Of a stretch of DNA of 64,000 bases, positions 44,921 to 53,694 are shown piece after piece. The stretch spans positions 124,001 to 188,000 of the forward strand of contig JAIXZA010000016.1 of the NCBI GenBank assembly GCA_027489965.1, in the 5' to 3' direction. Under the pieces are notes generated by a model that did no database searches, was not told the origin of the DNA, and saw nothing but the letters and a program-made list of their open reading frames with translations. The position numbers and the translations under genes were made by a program. Position 1 is the first letter of the stretch, and the number at the start of each line of letters is the position of its first letter. This DNA comes from Verrucomicrobiaceae bacterium. GTDB taxonomy: Bacteria; Verrucomicrobiota; Verrucomicrobiia; Verrucomicrobiales; Verrucomicrobiaceae.

Positions 44921-44977
44921 GATAGAGGGGATGAGGTCATTACCCGACCGAAACAACAACAAAACATCCCAACTATC

Positions 44978-45409
44978 ATGAAAATCGCCCGTTGCACTCC
45001 AGCATTCCAATTTGGCCGGACACCTGACTTCGGCCCTTGGTTGCGTCATCCCCTGGCTAGCTTGCCAGCCATGGCGCAGCTTTTTGAAGACTTCTTGCCT
45101 GCGGTCACACCTAGTGGTCTGGCCACGGACCTCTTTGAGGACGCAGATCACTACCACGCACGTTTTGAAATTCCCGGCGTCAAAAAGGACGCTGTAAAGA
45201 TCGAACTGAAAGAGCGTGTGCTGACGGTGACTGCTGAACGCAGTTTGAAAGTCGGTGATTCGGAATCGACCCGTTCGCTCAGCCGAGCTCTGGCTCTGCC
45301 TGAGACCGTCCAGGAAGATGGCATCACTGCAAAACTCGAAGATGGCATTTTGACCGTCTCTTTGCCGAAGCAAGAAAGCCGCAAGCCCAAAATCATTACC
45401 GTAAACTGA
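44978..45409 (+). CDS. Hsp20 / alpha-crystallin small heat-shock protein, copy 1
   Basis: The 143-residue protein starts at the ATG at 44978 (MKIARCTPAFQFGRTPDFGP); earlier in-frame starts would add an unlike leader that runs through the promoter. The alpha-crystallin domain covers about 50-143, with HARFEIPGVKKDAVKIELKE, RSLSRALALPETVQEDGITA and the C-terminal LEDGILTVSLPKQE. It holds unfolding proteins in the cytoplasm as oligomers. A second copy starts 36 bases later, so the two may form mixed assemblies. A probable sigma-54-like promoter lies upstream. Confidence 0.93.
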   Translation: MKIARCTPAFQFGRTPDFGPWLRHPLASLPAMAQLFEDFLPAVTPSGLATDLFEDADHYHARFEIPGVKKDAVKIELKERVLTVTAERSLKVGDSESTRSLSRALALPETVQEDGITAKLEDGILTVSLPKQESRKPKIITVN

Positions 45410-45445
45410 ACCCTCGAATCTTTAACCCCGAAATCATCCAAATCT

Positions 45446-45823
45446 ATGAATACAACCTGCACTACCAATAACTGCTCCCCCTCGGTGGGCGTGACTGAAA
45501 GTCTTCGGAAACCACGCTACACAGTAGCCAATGTTACGGAGGCTTTTGAAATTGAAGTCGAACTGCCAGGCGTTACGAAGTCAGGCCTTTCCATCGATCT
45601 TGAAGAAGATATTCTCTCGATCCGTGGCGAGCGATCTGGCGCAATGCCAGAGACTTGGAAGCCGCTACACCGCGAGCTTTCAGGCCTGAACTATCAGCTG
45701 CGTCTTCGGGTAACGACTCCGGTCGAGGCCGAAAAGATCGTGGCTAAACTGGAAGAAGGCATTCTGAAAGTGACACTACCGGTAAAGGCGACAGCTCAAC
45801 CTCGACGAATCGAGGTGGCTTAA
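45446..45823 (+). CDS. Hsp20 / alpha-crystallin small heat-shock protein, copy 2
   Basis: This 125-residue protein has the same fold: AFEIEVELPGVTKSGLSIDL, SIRGERSGAMPETWKPLHRE, and the C-terminal LEEGILKVTLPVKA. The N-terminal arm is short and contains three cysteines. It differs from copy 1 by enough to be an old duplicate rather than a recent one. The terminator at 45845 closes the unit. Confidence 0.92.
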   Translation: MNTTCTTNNCSPSVGVTESLRKPRYTVANVTEAFEIEVELPGVTKSGLSIDLEEDILSIRGERSGAMPETWKPLHRELSGLNYQLRLRVTTPVEAEKIVAKLEEGILKVTLPVKATAQPRRIEVA

Positions 45824-45844
45824 CATTGGTATGAATCTAGACCG

Positions 45845-45876
45845 CGGCGCACGGGGAAACCTGTGCGCCGTATTTT
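45845..45876 (+). terminator. Rho-independent terminator after the Hsp20 pair
   Basis: A perfect 8-pair GC stem (CGGCGCAC and GTGCGCCG) encloses a ten-base loop and is followed by TATTTTT. It begins 22 bases after the stop codon at 45823. Confidence 0.9.
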
Positions 45877-46036
45877 TGTATGCAGACATGCATGATTAAA
45901 TCTCGGCCCATAAGCATGGACAATCCTGCCCTGGGTAGCTGGCACGCAAGAGTCTTCTCTGAGCCGACGTTTTAGCCAACCACTTTGCCATCTTGGTTGA
46001 ATCAGGATGGCTCTGGTCTCACGGCTGATTCATCTC

Positions 46037-49000
46037 ATGAAACACACATTTCGCACCTTCCTAGGACTCACTCTTTTTGCCCAATCGCTGCAAGCGGCGG
46101 CTCCGAAAAAGGAAGAAACGATCGACCCGTCAAAGCCAGTATCGTTTTATAAACACATTCGGCCGATTCTTCAGGCCAACTGTGCAGGTTGCCATCAGCC
46201 AGCGAAGGCGAAAGGTGATTACATCATGACAGACTTCACCAAGCTGCTTGCGGGTGGCGAAGAGGGGCATGCCATTGTGCCTGGAAAGCCGGATGAGTCG
46301 AACTTGCTCAAGGTCTCCACGCCAAATGCCGAGGGTAAAGTCGAGATGCCGCCAAAGGGTGATCCTTTGCATGAGACGCAAGTCGCACTCATCAAGCGTT
46401 GGGTCAGTGAAGGTGCCAAAGATGACACGCCAGCTTCAGCCAAAGCTCACTATGACATGGAGCATCCGCCTGTCTATGTCACCGCACCCGCTGTGACATC
46501 GCTGGAGTACTCGCCTGATGGCAAAAGTATCGCTGTGGCAGGCTATCATGAAGTGCTGGTTCATCAAGCTGATGGCAGCGGTATCACGGCGCGATTGGTT
46601 GGTTTAGCAGAACGCATTCAGAAGCTAGCTTGGTCGCCCGATGGTCAAAAGATCCTCGTCACTGGCGGTAGTCCTGCCCGCATGGGAGAGATCCAGATCT
46701 GGGATGTGGCTAAGAAGAAACTAGAATTTTCGAAGTCCCTCACCTTTGACACGCTCTATGGCGCTAGCTGGTCACCCGATGGAAAATACATTTCGGTGGG
46801 CTGTGGCGACAACGGCTTGCGTGCTTTTGAAGTGGCCACAGGCAAAGAAGTGCTCTTCATGGGTGGGCATAGCGATTGGGTGCTCGATACCGTTTGGGGA
46901 GTGGATGGAAAGCTAATCGCTTCCTGTGGTCGTGATATGAGCGTCAAGCTCACGGAAGTAACCACTCAACGCTTTGTCGATAACATCACCTCCATTACAC
47001 CCGGCGCGCTGAAAGGCGGCGTTCAGGCTCTCGCACGTCATCCTTCCCGGAATGAAATCCTCATCGGTGGCACAGATGGTGTGCCAGCAATCTACCGCAT
47101 GGAACGCATTACGAAACGTGTCATCGGCGACAATGCCAATCTCATTCGCAAATTCCCCGTGATGCAGGGCCGTATCTTCGGGGTGGATTTTGCGCCGGAT
47201 GGCAAACGCATTGCGGCTGGAGCTTCGTTTGAAGGCACTGGGACGGTCAATGTTTACGCCAGCGACTACGATAGTTCGATGCCCGATGCGGTGAAGAAAA
47301 TTGTCGAAACCGTCAGTGGTAAAGGCCCTGAACTTGATGCTTGGGTGACCCAAGGCGTGAAACTGATCGCCAGTACTCCTTTGCCCACCGGCGGTGTTTT
47401 TAGTGTGAGCTTCAGTCCAGATGGCCAAACCGTGGCTGCTGCGGGTCAGGATGGCCGCGTGAGATTGATCGAAGCCGCGACTGGTAAGATTGCCAAAGAG
47501 TTTGTGAGTGTGCCACTCGTGGCGGCTGAAGCCCTGGCGGCTAGTGAAGTGATCGCAGATGACAGCGTGCGCGCTACGGCCAAGAAGGATGACAAAGTGG
47601 AAACACTTGTGCCAGGAGTGAGTGTCGCGTCTATTGAAGTGCAGCCCACCAGTATCAGTATTGGCAAACCAACCGAATACGCTCAGCTCCTCATCATTGC
47701 CACGATGAGTGATGGAACAAAGGCCGATGTCACACGCATGGCTAAGCTTTCATTCACAGGTAGTGAAGCTGCTAGTATCAATGAACGTGGGCTGCTACGT
47801 CCTATCAAGGATGGCCAAGGACAGGCCAAGATCGCCTTCATGGGGAAATCTGCCACTGTGCCGGTGAGCATCACAGGCATGAGCTTGGCGCTGAAGCCAG
47901 ACTACGTTCGAGACATCATGCCCATTGCTAGTAAACTGGGTTGCAACATGGGCACCTGTCATGGCGCCAAGGATGGAAAGGCTGGCTTTAAACTCAGCCT
48001 GCGTGGTTACGATCCGATTTATGACGTGCTTGCCTTCACCGATGAACTCGCCAGCCGCCGTGCCAATGTCGCCTCGCCTGAGCACTCGCTCATGCTTCTC
48101 AAAGCTAGCGGCTCCGTGCCACATGAAGGTGGACAGCTCACGGTGCCTGGTGAGCTTTATTATGAAACTTTGAAAGCATGGATCAGTCAGGGGGCCAAGC
48201 TGGACATGAAAACACCGCGCGTGACTAGTATCGAGATTTCGCCGAAAAATCCTGTCTTAGAGCGTATCGGACATCGTCAGCAGATCCGTGTCGTGGCCCA
48301 TTATGCTGATGGCTACGTGCGCGACGTCACCGCAGAGGCCTTTGTCGATAGTGGTAACATGGATGTCATCGAGGCTGATAAAACCGGACTCATGACTAGC
48401 TTGCGTCGTGGTGAGGCCGCTATCCTAGCACGCTTTGAAGGTGCCTATGCAGCGACTACGATCACGGTCATGGGCGACCGCACGGGCTTCGCCTGGAAAG
48501 AGCCTGAAAAATGGAGCAAGATCGACGAGCTTGTGACTCGGAAATGGGAGCGCATGAAGATCGAGCCAAGTGAAGTTTGCAGTGATGAAGATTTCTTGCG
48601 TCGTATCCATCTAGATCTCACTGGCCTGCCGCCGAAGCCGGAAGAAGTCCGCGCCTTTGTCGCTGATGCACGCCCGATGCAAACGAAGCGCAATGAGGTG
48701 ATCGATAAGCTCATTGGGAATTCTGATTTCATAGATCATTGGTCCAATAAATGGGCGGATATGTTGCAAGTGAATAGCAAGTTCCTCGGCAGTGAAGGGG
48801 TCACGACTTTGCGTGCCTGGATCAAGCAACAGGTGACTGACAATACGCCGTATGACCGAATGGCTTACCGTATTATCACAGCCACCGGATCGACGAAGGA
48901 CAATCCAGCCGCGTCCTATTATAAAACCGTGCGCACGCCGGAGGAACTGGTGGAAAACACCACGCATCTGTTTTTAGCCACACGCTTCAACTGCAACAAG

Positions 49001-51148
49001 TGCCATGACCATCCTTTCGAAAAATGGACCTGGGATCAATACTATCAGACAGCCGCTTACTTTGCTCAGATTGATTTAAAAACCGATCCTGCAAGCGCGG
49101 GTAAAACCATCGGTGGCACAGCTGTCGAGGGTGCCAAGCCGCTGTATGAAATTGTCAGCGATAAAAAGGATGGAGAGATGAATCATTTGCGCACCAATGC
49201 ACCTGTGGCTCCGCAAGTTCCGTTTGATGCTGAGCTAGTCAGTAAGACAGCCACCAGCCGACGTGAGCAATTTGCCACCTGGATGACCAGTCCCGAGAAC
49301 GATTACTTTGCCATGAGTTATGCCAATCGTATCTGGGGTTATCTCACAGGCACCGGAGTCATCGAGCCGCTGGATGACATCCGTGCAGGCAATCCAGCCA
49401 GCAACCCAGAACTGCTTCAATATCTCACCAACGAATTCGTCCAAAGTGGATTCAATGTGCGTCATCTGATGAAGATCATCACTCAGAGTCGCACTTATCA
49501 ATTGAGTTTAAAAACCAATAAATGGAACGAAGACGATAAGATCAATTACAGCCACTCCAAAGCACGCCGCTTGCCTGCGGAAGTGTTATTTGACTCCGTC
49601 TTTGCCGTTACTGGCTCGATGCCAAACATTCCCGGTGTTCCCAAAGGCACACGCGCTGCTCAGCTCATCGATGGCCAAACGCAATTGCCGGATGGTTTCC
49701 TGACTAATTTTGGTAAACCTGCCCGTGAGAGCGTCTGCGAATGTGAACGCAGTAACGACGTGAATCTTGGGCCTGTCATGGCTCTCATGTCGGGGCCGAC
49801 GGTCGGTGATGCCATCAGTGATCCGAATAACGCCATCGCGAAATTGGCGAATGAAGTGAAGGATGACTCAAAACTCGTGGAGGAAATTTTCATTCGCGTC
49901 TTGAATCGGAAGCCAAGTGCTCAGGAGATCAATGCCGCGCTCGCTAGCATGGCCAGCATGGATGCGGAGAATAAGACTCTCGCAGCAGAGAGGCAGGCTA
50001 AAGAGGCTGAGCAAAAACCCCTCATCGACAAAGCTGAAGCCGAACGCCAAGCTTTAATCGCTGCGACAAAGACAGAGCTCGAAGCTTACCGAGTGAAGAT
50101 GGCTCCTGAAATGAAGAAGCGCCAAGACGCACGTTTAGCCGCGATTGATAAAGCAGAAGCCGCGGTGAAGAAGGTGGCTGACACAGCACCGACGCAGCAG
50201 CCGCGCTGGGAGCAATATGTGGATCTGACAACTGAGTGGACACCGCTAGAGGTCAAGGTCGTGCGCGCCAATGGCGTTGAGAAACTTGAGGTGCAGGCCG
50301 ATGGCAGTCTCTTTGCCACGCCAATGCCTGAAGGTCGAGTTGCGCCGGGAACGTACAGCCTTGTAGGCAAAACCGCACTCACGGGCATCACTGCGATTAA
50401 GCTGGAAATGTTGCCAGATGACCGTCTGCCGAGCAATGGCCCTGGCTTAGCTCCAGATGGTAATTTCGTATTGAGTGAGTTCAGCGTCCGTGCGGATCCT
50501 GCGGATGCAAAGCGCACGAAACGTGGGGGCGAAGCTATGACGCTGAAGAATCCGAAAGCTGACTTCCAACAGACTGGGTTTGACATCGCTGAAAGCCTGA
50601 AACCGCGGAATCGCGACAAAGGCTGGGCCGTGTCTCCCGAGGCAGGTTTTCGCCACGAGGCCACCTTCGATTTCGCTAAACCCATTGTTTATGAAGGAGG
50701 TGCACAGCTCACCATCACGATCTCTTCCCAATTTCAGGGCGGGAAGTACAATCTCGGTCACTTCCGACTCTGGGTGACAACGAATCCCGTCGTCCGCTTC
50801 GGCAGCGCAAAAATCATCGCCGACGCTATACGAACTCCGATGGCGAAGCGTACAAAGGAGCAGCAAGCCGCGCTCTCTGCTCACTTCCTTGCCCAATTCA
50901 AAGACTATCAAGCGCAGAAGAAACTCTTTGCTATCGCCAAGAAACCGCTGCCAGAGGACCCACAGCTAGTGGCCCTAGAATCCAAGCACACCGAAGCCCA
51001 AAAACCCATCGTCATTGATCCAAAACTGGTGCAGCTCCGCCGTGATGCTGATTTGAGCAGCCAACAACTAGGCAATAAGCGTCTGTCTGCCGCTCAGGAC
51101 TTAGCTTGGGCCTTGATCAATTCATCGGCGTTCTTGTTTAACCATTGA
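46037..51148 (+). CDS. Giant secreted cytochrome c / WD40 / Ig / DUF1549 / DUF1553 protein
   Basis: From the ATG at 46037 the protein has 1703 residues and a signal peptide (cleavage near LQA-AAP). Domain order by eye: about 30-130, a c-type cytochrome with heme motif CAGCH (ANCAGCHQPAKAKGDY). About 140-490 are WD40-type repeats (YSPDGKSIAVAG, WSPDGKYISVG, FSPDGQTVAAAGQDG). Then come an Ig-like domain, a second heme-like CX4CH site in LGCNMGTCHGAKDGKAGFKL, and another Ig-like segment. About 850-1030 is DUF1549 (LDLTGLPPKPEEVRAF), about 1080-1320 is DUF1553 (SYANRIWGYLTGTGVIEPLD), then a coiled coil (ERQAKEAEQKPLIDKAEAER) and a beta-rich C-terminus. This family is typical of Planctomycetes and Verrucomicrobia and is tied to polymer breakdown; the substrate is unknown. 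The upstream start at 46007 is less likely because it puts ten residues before the signal. Confidence 0.93.
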   Translation: MKHTFRTFLGLTLFAQSLQAAAPKKEETIDPSKPVSFYKHIRPILQANCAGCHQPAKAKGDYIMTDFTKLLAGGEEGHAIVPGKPDESNLLKVSTPNAEGKVEMPPKGDPLHETQVALIKRWVSEGAKDDTPASAKAHYDMEHPPVYVTAPAVTSLEYSPDGKSIAVAGYHEVLVHQADGSGITARLVGLAERIQKLAWSPDGQKILVTGGSPARMGEIQIWDVAKKKLEFSKSLTFDTLYGASWSPDGKYISVGCGDNGLRAFEVATGKEVLFMGGHSDWVLDTVWGVDGKLIASCGRDMSVKLTEVTTQRFVDNITSITPGALKGGVQALARHPSRNEILIGGTDGVPAIYRMERITKRVIGDNANLIRKFPVMQGRIFGVDFAPDGKRIAAGASFEGTGTVNVYASDYDSSMPDAVKKIVETVSGKGPELDAWVTQGVKLIASTPLPTGGVFSVSFSPDGQTVAAAGQDGRVRLIEAATGKIAKEFVSVPLVAAEALAASEVIADDSVRATAKKDDKVETLVPGVSVASIEVQPTSISIGKPTEYAQLLIIATMSDGTKADVTRMAKLSFTGSEAASINERGLLRPIKDGQGQAKIAFMGKSATVPVSITGMSLALKPDYVRDIMPIASKLGCNMGTCHGAKDGKAGFKLSLRGYDPIYDVLAFTDELASRRANVASPEHSLMLLKASGSVPHEGGQLTVPGELYYETLKAWISQGAKLDMKTPRVTSIEISPKNPVLERIGHRQQIRVVAHYADGYVRDVTAEAFVDSGNMDVIEADKTGLMTSLRRGEAAILARFEGAYAATTITVMGDRTGFAWKEPEKWSKIDELVTRKWERMKIEPSEVCSDEDFLRRIHLDLTGLPPKPEEVRAFVADARPMQTKRNEVIDKLIGNSDFIDHWSNKWADMLQVNSKFLGSEGVTTLRAWIKQQVTDNTPYDRMAYRIITATGSTKDNPAASYYKTVRTPEELVENTTHLFLATRFNCNKCHDHPFEKWTWDQYYQTAAYFAQIDLKTDPASAGKTIGGTAVEGAKPLYEIVSDKKDGEMNHLRTNAPVAPQVPFDAELVSKTATSRREQFATWMTSPENDYFAMSYANRIWGYLTGTGVIEPLDDIRAGNPASNPELLQYLTNEFVQSGFNVRHLMKIITQSRTYQLSLKTNKWNEDDKINYSHSKARRLPAEVLFDSVFAVTGSMPNIPGVPKGTRAAQLIDGQTQLPDGFLTNFGKPARESVCECERSNDVNLGPVMALMSGPTVGDAISDPNNAIAKLANEVKDDSKLVEEIFIRVLNRKPSAQEINAALASMASMDAENKTLAAERQAKEAEQKPLIDKAEAERQALIAATKTELEAYRVKMAPEMKKRQDARLAAIDKAEAAVKKVADTAPTQQPRWEQYVDLTTEWTPLEVKVVRANGVEKLEVQADGSLFATPMPEGRVAPGTYSLVGKTALTGITAIKLEMLPDDRLPSNGPGLAPDGNFVLSEFSVRADPADAKRTKRGGEAMTLKNPKADFQQTGFDIAESLKPRNRDKGWAVSPEAGFRHEATFDFAKPIVYEGGAQLTITISSQFQGGKYNLGHFRLWVTTNPVVRFGSAKIIADAIRTPMAKRTKEQQAALSAHFLAQFKDYQAQKKLFAIAKKPLPEDPQLVALESKHTEAQKPIVIDPKLVQLRRDADLSSQQLGNKRLSAAQDLAWALINSSAFLFNH

Positions 51149-51250
51149 GGTAATTTAGATCACGGCAGCTGATTCTGGTTGCCCATTCTTCGAGACCATC
51201 GAAAGGAGTTTCATGCTTCATCGTCGGTTCTACACCTTTACAGCTGCCTC

Positions 51251-52072
51251 ATGATATTGGATGCCAGCTGTGAACTTGATTATCTGGCAGCTGAAGAGGT
51301 GCCAGCAATCTTTATGTTGCGGCCGCGCAGCGGCTGGGCGCAGTGGATCATGCGCGAGGAGTTTGATATTCAGCCGCAGGTGCCAGTCGTTGAGTTTACC
51401 GATGTGTATGGCAACCTCTGTCAGCGCATCGTGATGCCGCCGGGACGCTTTCAGCTGACTGTGCGTTATCGAGTTTTAGTCGCCGATTATGTGGACACGG
51501 ATCCGCAGGCTTCCATCTTGCTGGTGCAAAATCTACCCACAGAGCTGCTGCATTATTTGCTGCCCAGTCGGTACTGTCAGTCAGATGAGTTATCCGCCTT
51601 GGCGCAGTCGATCATCGGAGAGACTTGGTCGAACTATCAGCAGGTGGAAACGATCCGCTGGTGGGTGCGCCGGAACATAAGTTATGAAATTGGCTCCAGT
51701 AACACGGCTACCACAGCTCTAGAGACGGTGAATCATCGCAGGGGTGTTTGTCGTGATTTTGCCCATTTAGGAATCGCTCTCTGCCGTGCCATCAATGTGC
51801 CTGCACGCATGGTCGTTGGCTTTTTGCATGAGCTGTATCCCATGGACTTGCACGCCTGGTTTGAAGCCTTCATCGGTGGTCGATGGTTCACCTTCGATGC
51901 CACAGAGGACGTGACGCGTGGCAATCGCATCGTCGTCGCTTATGGTCGAGACGCAGCAGACGTCGCATTAGCCACACTTTTTGGAAACTTCACGCTTCAG
52001 AACATGCATGTCACGGTCACTCCCGTTTACAATGCTCAGCCCACGCAGGCACCGACCTTCAATGCGTATTGA
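51251..52072 (+). CDS. Transglutaminase-like cysteine protease-fold protein
   Basis: From the ATG at 51251 the protein has 273 residues. An N-terminal beta domain (LDASCELDYLAAEEVPAIFM) precedes a transglutaminase core with the catalytic triad: Cys in HRRGVCRDFAHLGIALCRAI, His in MDLHAWFEAFIGGRW, and Asp in FTFDATEDVTRGN. The family may cleave or cross-link peptides. No signal peptide is visible, so it is probably cytoplasmic. An upstream start at 51179 is open in frame but lacks a ribosome-binding pattern. It ends 22 bases from the convergent pseudoprotease gene. Confidence 0.88.
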   Translation: MILDASCELDYLAAEEVPAIFMLRPRSGWAQWIMREEFDIQPQVPVVEFTDVYGNLCQRIVMPPGRFQLTVRYRVLVADYVDTDPQASILLVQNLPTELLHYLLPSRYCQSDELSALAQSIIGETWSNYQQVETIRWWVRRNISYEIGSSNTATTALETVNHRRGVCRDFAHLGIALCRAINVPARMVVGFLHELYPMDLHAWFEAFIGGRWFTFDATEDVTRGNRIVVAYGRDAADVALATLFGNFTLQNMHVTVTPVYNAQPTQAPTFNAY

Positions 52073-52094
52073 AAGTCGGTTTCTTGAATGAAGA

Positions 52095-53654
52095 TTACTC
52101 TAGACGAGTCAATTCACTGACGCGGAACATTCCGTTAAGAAGCTGTAGGTTGTCCTTCTCCACTTTCAGCGCATCCAGATGCAGGATGAAGGGGAACTCA
52201 CGAAGCTTGACGATGTGCAGGCCGTCCTTGGGCTCTTTTAAGGCTGTAGCGACATCAGCGATCTCAGTGATTTTTTTGCCATTCACTTCCTCCACGACTT
52301 GGCCATTCATGCGCTCGTACCCTTGGGTGCTGCTAGTCGGTAAGATGGCGCTAAGAAAGACGATCTTTTTGCGGCCTTCTTTTTCAAATTCATCCGGTGT
52401 GTTGGCGATGCGTTGGAGACGCAGGATGGGTCCGCCTTGCTGTTCATTGCCGAAGGAATTGAGATATGAGCGTGTGAGTTCCTGGAAAAGCAGGCCACCA
52501 CTCAGGACATATTTAGGGCCTTTATCAAAGAGGTAGGGAAGCACCAAGTAGTCTTCGACGTTCTTCCGGGTCAGCTGGCTTTTAAGCACGATTTCTTTGC
52601 CTTCACGGATGACTCGGATCTCGACATCGTCACCGACAAATGAGCGGCCACGCACGATGTGACTGACGCTGAGCGCACCAAACTGTGGGTCCTGATAGTC
52701 GCCGCGTGAGTCAATGCTTGAGCCATTGATGGAGATCATGATGTCACCTTTTTTCACGCCAGCTTTGTCGGCACTGCCGCCTTTCATGACATTGTTGATG
52801 AAGACACCTGGGGCATCGCCTTTCAGCCCTAGATATTCACGGAATTGCTCGTCGAGCGTGATCTGGAATTCGACGCCGAGGGAAGGGAAGCCTTCGTATT
52901 TTCCATCGGCCACATCTTTGAGGAAGTGATCAATGATCGGCGCTGGTAGCAGTGTGGCGACCTGGTTTTTCGAGTCATAGCGGAGGAGCAATGCAGCCAA
53001 TTTGCCGTTTTTGATGATGGGTAGGGTGAAGCTATTGGCCTCGCTACGGATGATGCCCGTGGCTTCATAAACGAGGAAGGCGGCATTTTCGACGACATAG
53101 CCCTGAGTCATCACTTTACTGATGCGCATGGGCGTGACGATGAGTTCACCCACGCGGCCTGTTTGCCAGACGGAAAGGGCATCGCCAATGCGTGCGGAAG
53201 TGTCCACTTCCATGCCTTTGAGGGCTGAGAAAAAAGCTTTTTCCTTGGCTGGCGAGTTTGGTGCCAGCACGGCAAGATTGGCTTCGTAATCGACGGCTTG
53301 TACTTTGGCGGTTATTTTCTGTCCGCTATCTGGTAGCTCAAGCTCGATGTAAGTGGCATCAGCGACCATCTGAGCGGTGACGAGCACACGGTTATTTGGC
53401 AGCACAACGCCAAGTCCACGACGACCGCTGGAGGTTTCCTTCTGCCAGGGGATCTGTAGATTGTAGCTCTGGAAAGTGACATTCACTTTCAGCAGAGAGC
53501 TGGTATTGATGATGGGTTGCAGTGGTGGTAATCCCTGCGGACGAGCGATAGTGCCGGTAGGTTTCTGCCGCGGCTCTGGCGGGCGTAGCGGTCCTTGAGC
53601 GTGCAGACTGCTGAGACAAGCCAAGGCGATTAGGGATAGAAGGGAAATTTTCAT
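52095..53654 (-). CDS. Catalytically dead HtrA-like pseudoprotease with PDZ domain
   Basis: This 519-residue protein has a signal peptide (cleavage near LHA-QGP). It aligns along its whole length with the protease encoded just upstream, but every triad position is changed. The His position of NAHVV is Gln95 (LVTAQMVADAT), the Asp position is Asn126 (YEANLAVLAP), and the GNSGG Ser loop is replaced by SEANSFTLP. A PDZ domain at about 270-380 is intact (SADKAGVKKGDIMISINGSS), and a second PDZ-like half follows. It starts 40 bases after the active copy. A chaperone, substrate-adaptor or regulatory role is inferred. Confidence 0.88.
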   Translation of the reverse strand: MKISLLSLIALACLSSLHAQGPLRPPEPRQKPTGTIARPQGLPPLQPIINTSSLLKVNVTFQSYNLQIPWQKETSSGRRGLGVVLPNNRVLVTAQMVADATYIELELPDSGQKITAKVQAVDYEANLAVLAPNSPAKEKAFFSALKGMEVDTSARIGDALSVWQTGRVGELIVTPMRISKVMTQGYVVENAAFLVYEATGIIRSEANSFTLPIIKNGKLAALLLRYDSKNQVATLLPAPIIDHFLKDVADGKYEGFPSLGVEFQITLDEQFREYLGLKGDAPGVFINNVMKGGSADKAGVKKGDIMISINGSSIDSRGDYQDPQFGALSVSHIVRGRSFVGDDVEIRVIREGKEIVLKSQLTRKNVEDYLVLPYLFDKGPKYVLSGGLLFQELTRSYLNSFGNEQQGGPILRLQRIANTPDEFEKEGRKKIVFLSAILPTSSTQGYERMNGQVVEEVNGKKITEIADVATALKEPKDGLHIVKLREFPFILHLDALKVEKDNLQLLNGMFRVSELTRLE

Positions 53655-53694
53655 GGTCGGAAAAGAGGTGTCCGTGTGTTGATCGTGCGGTGGG

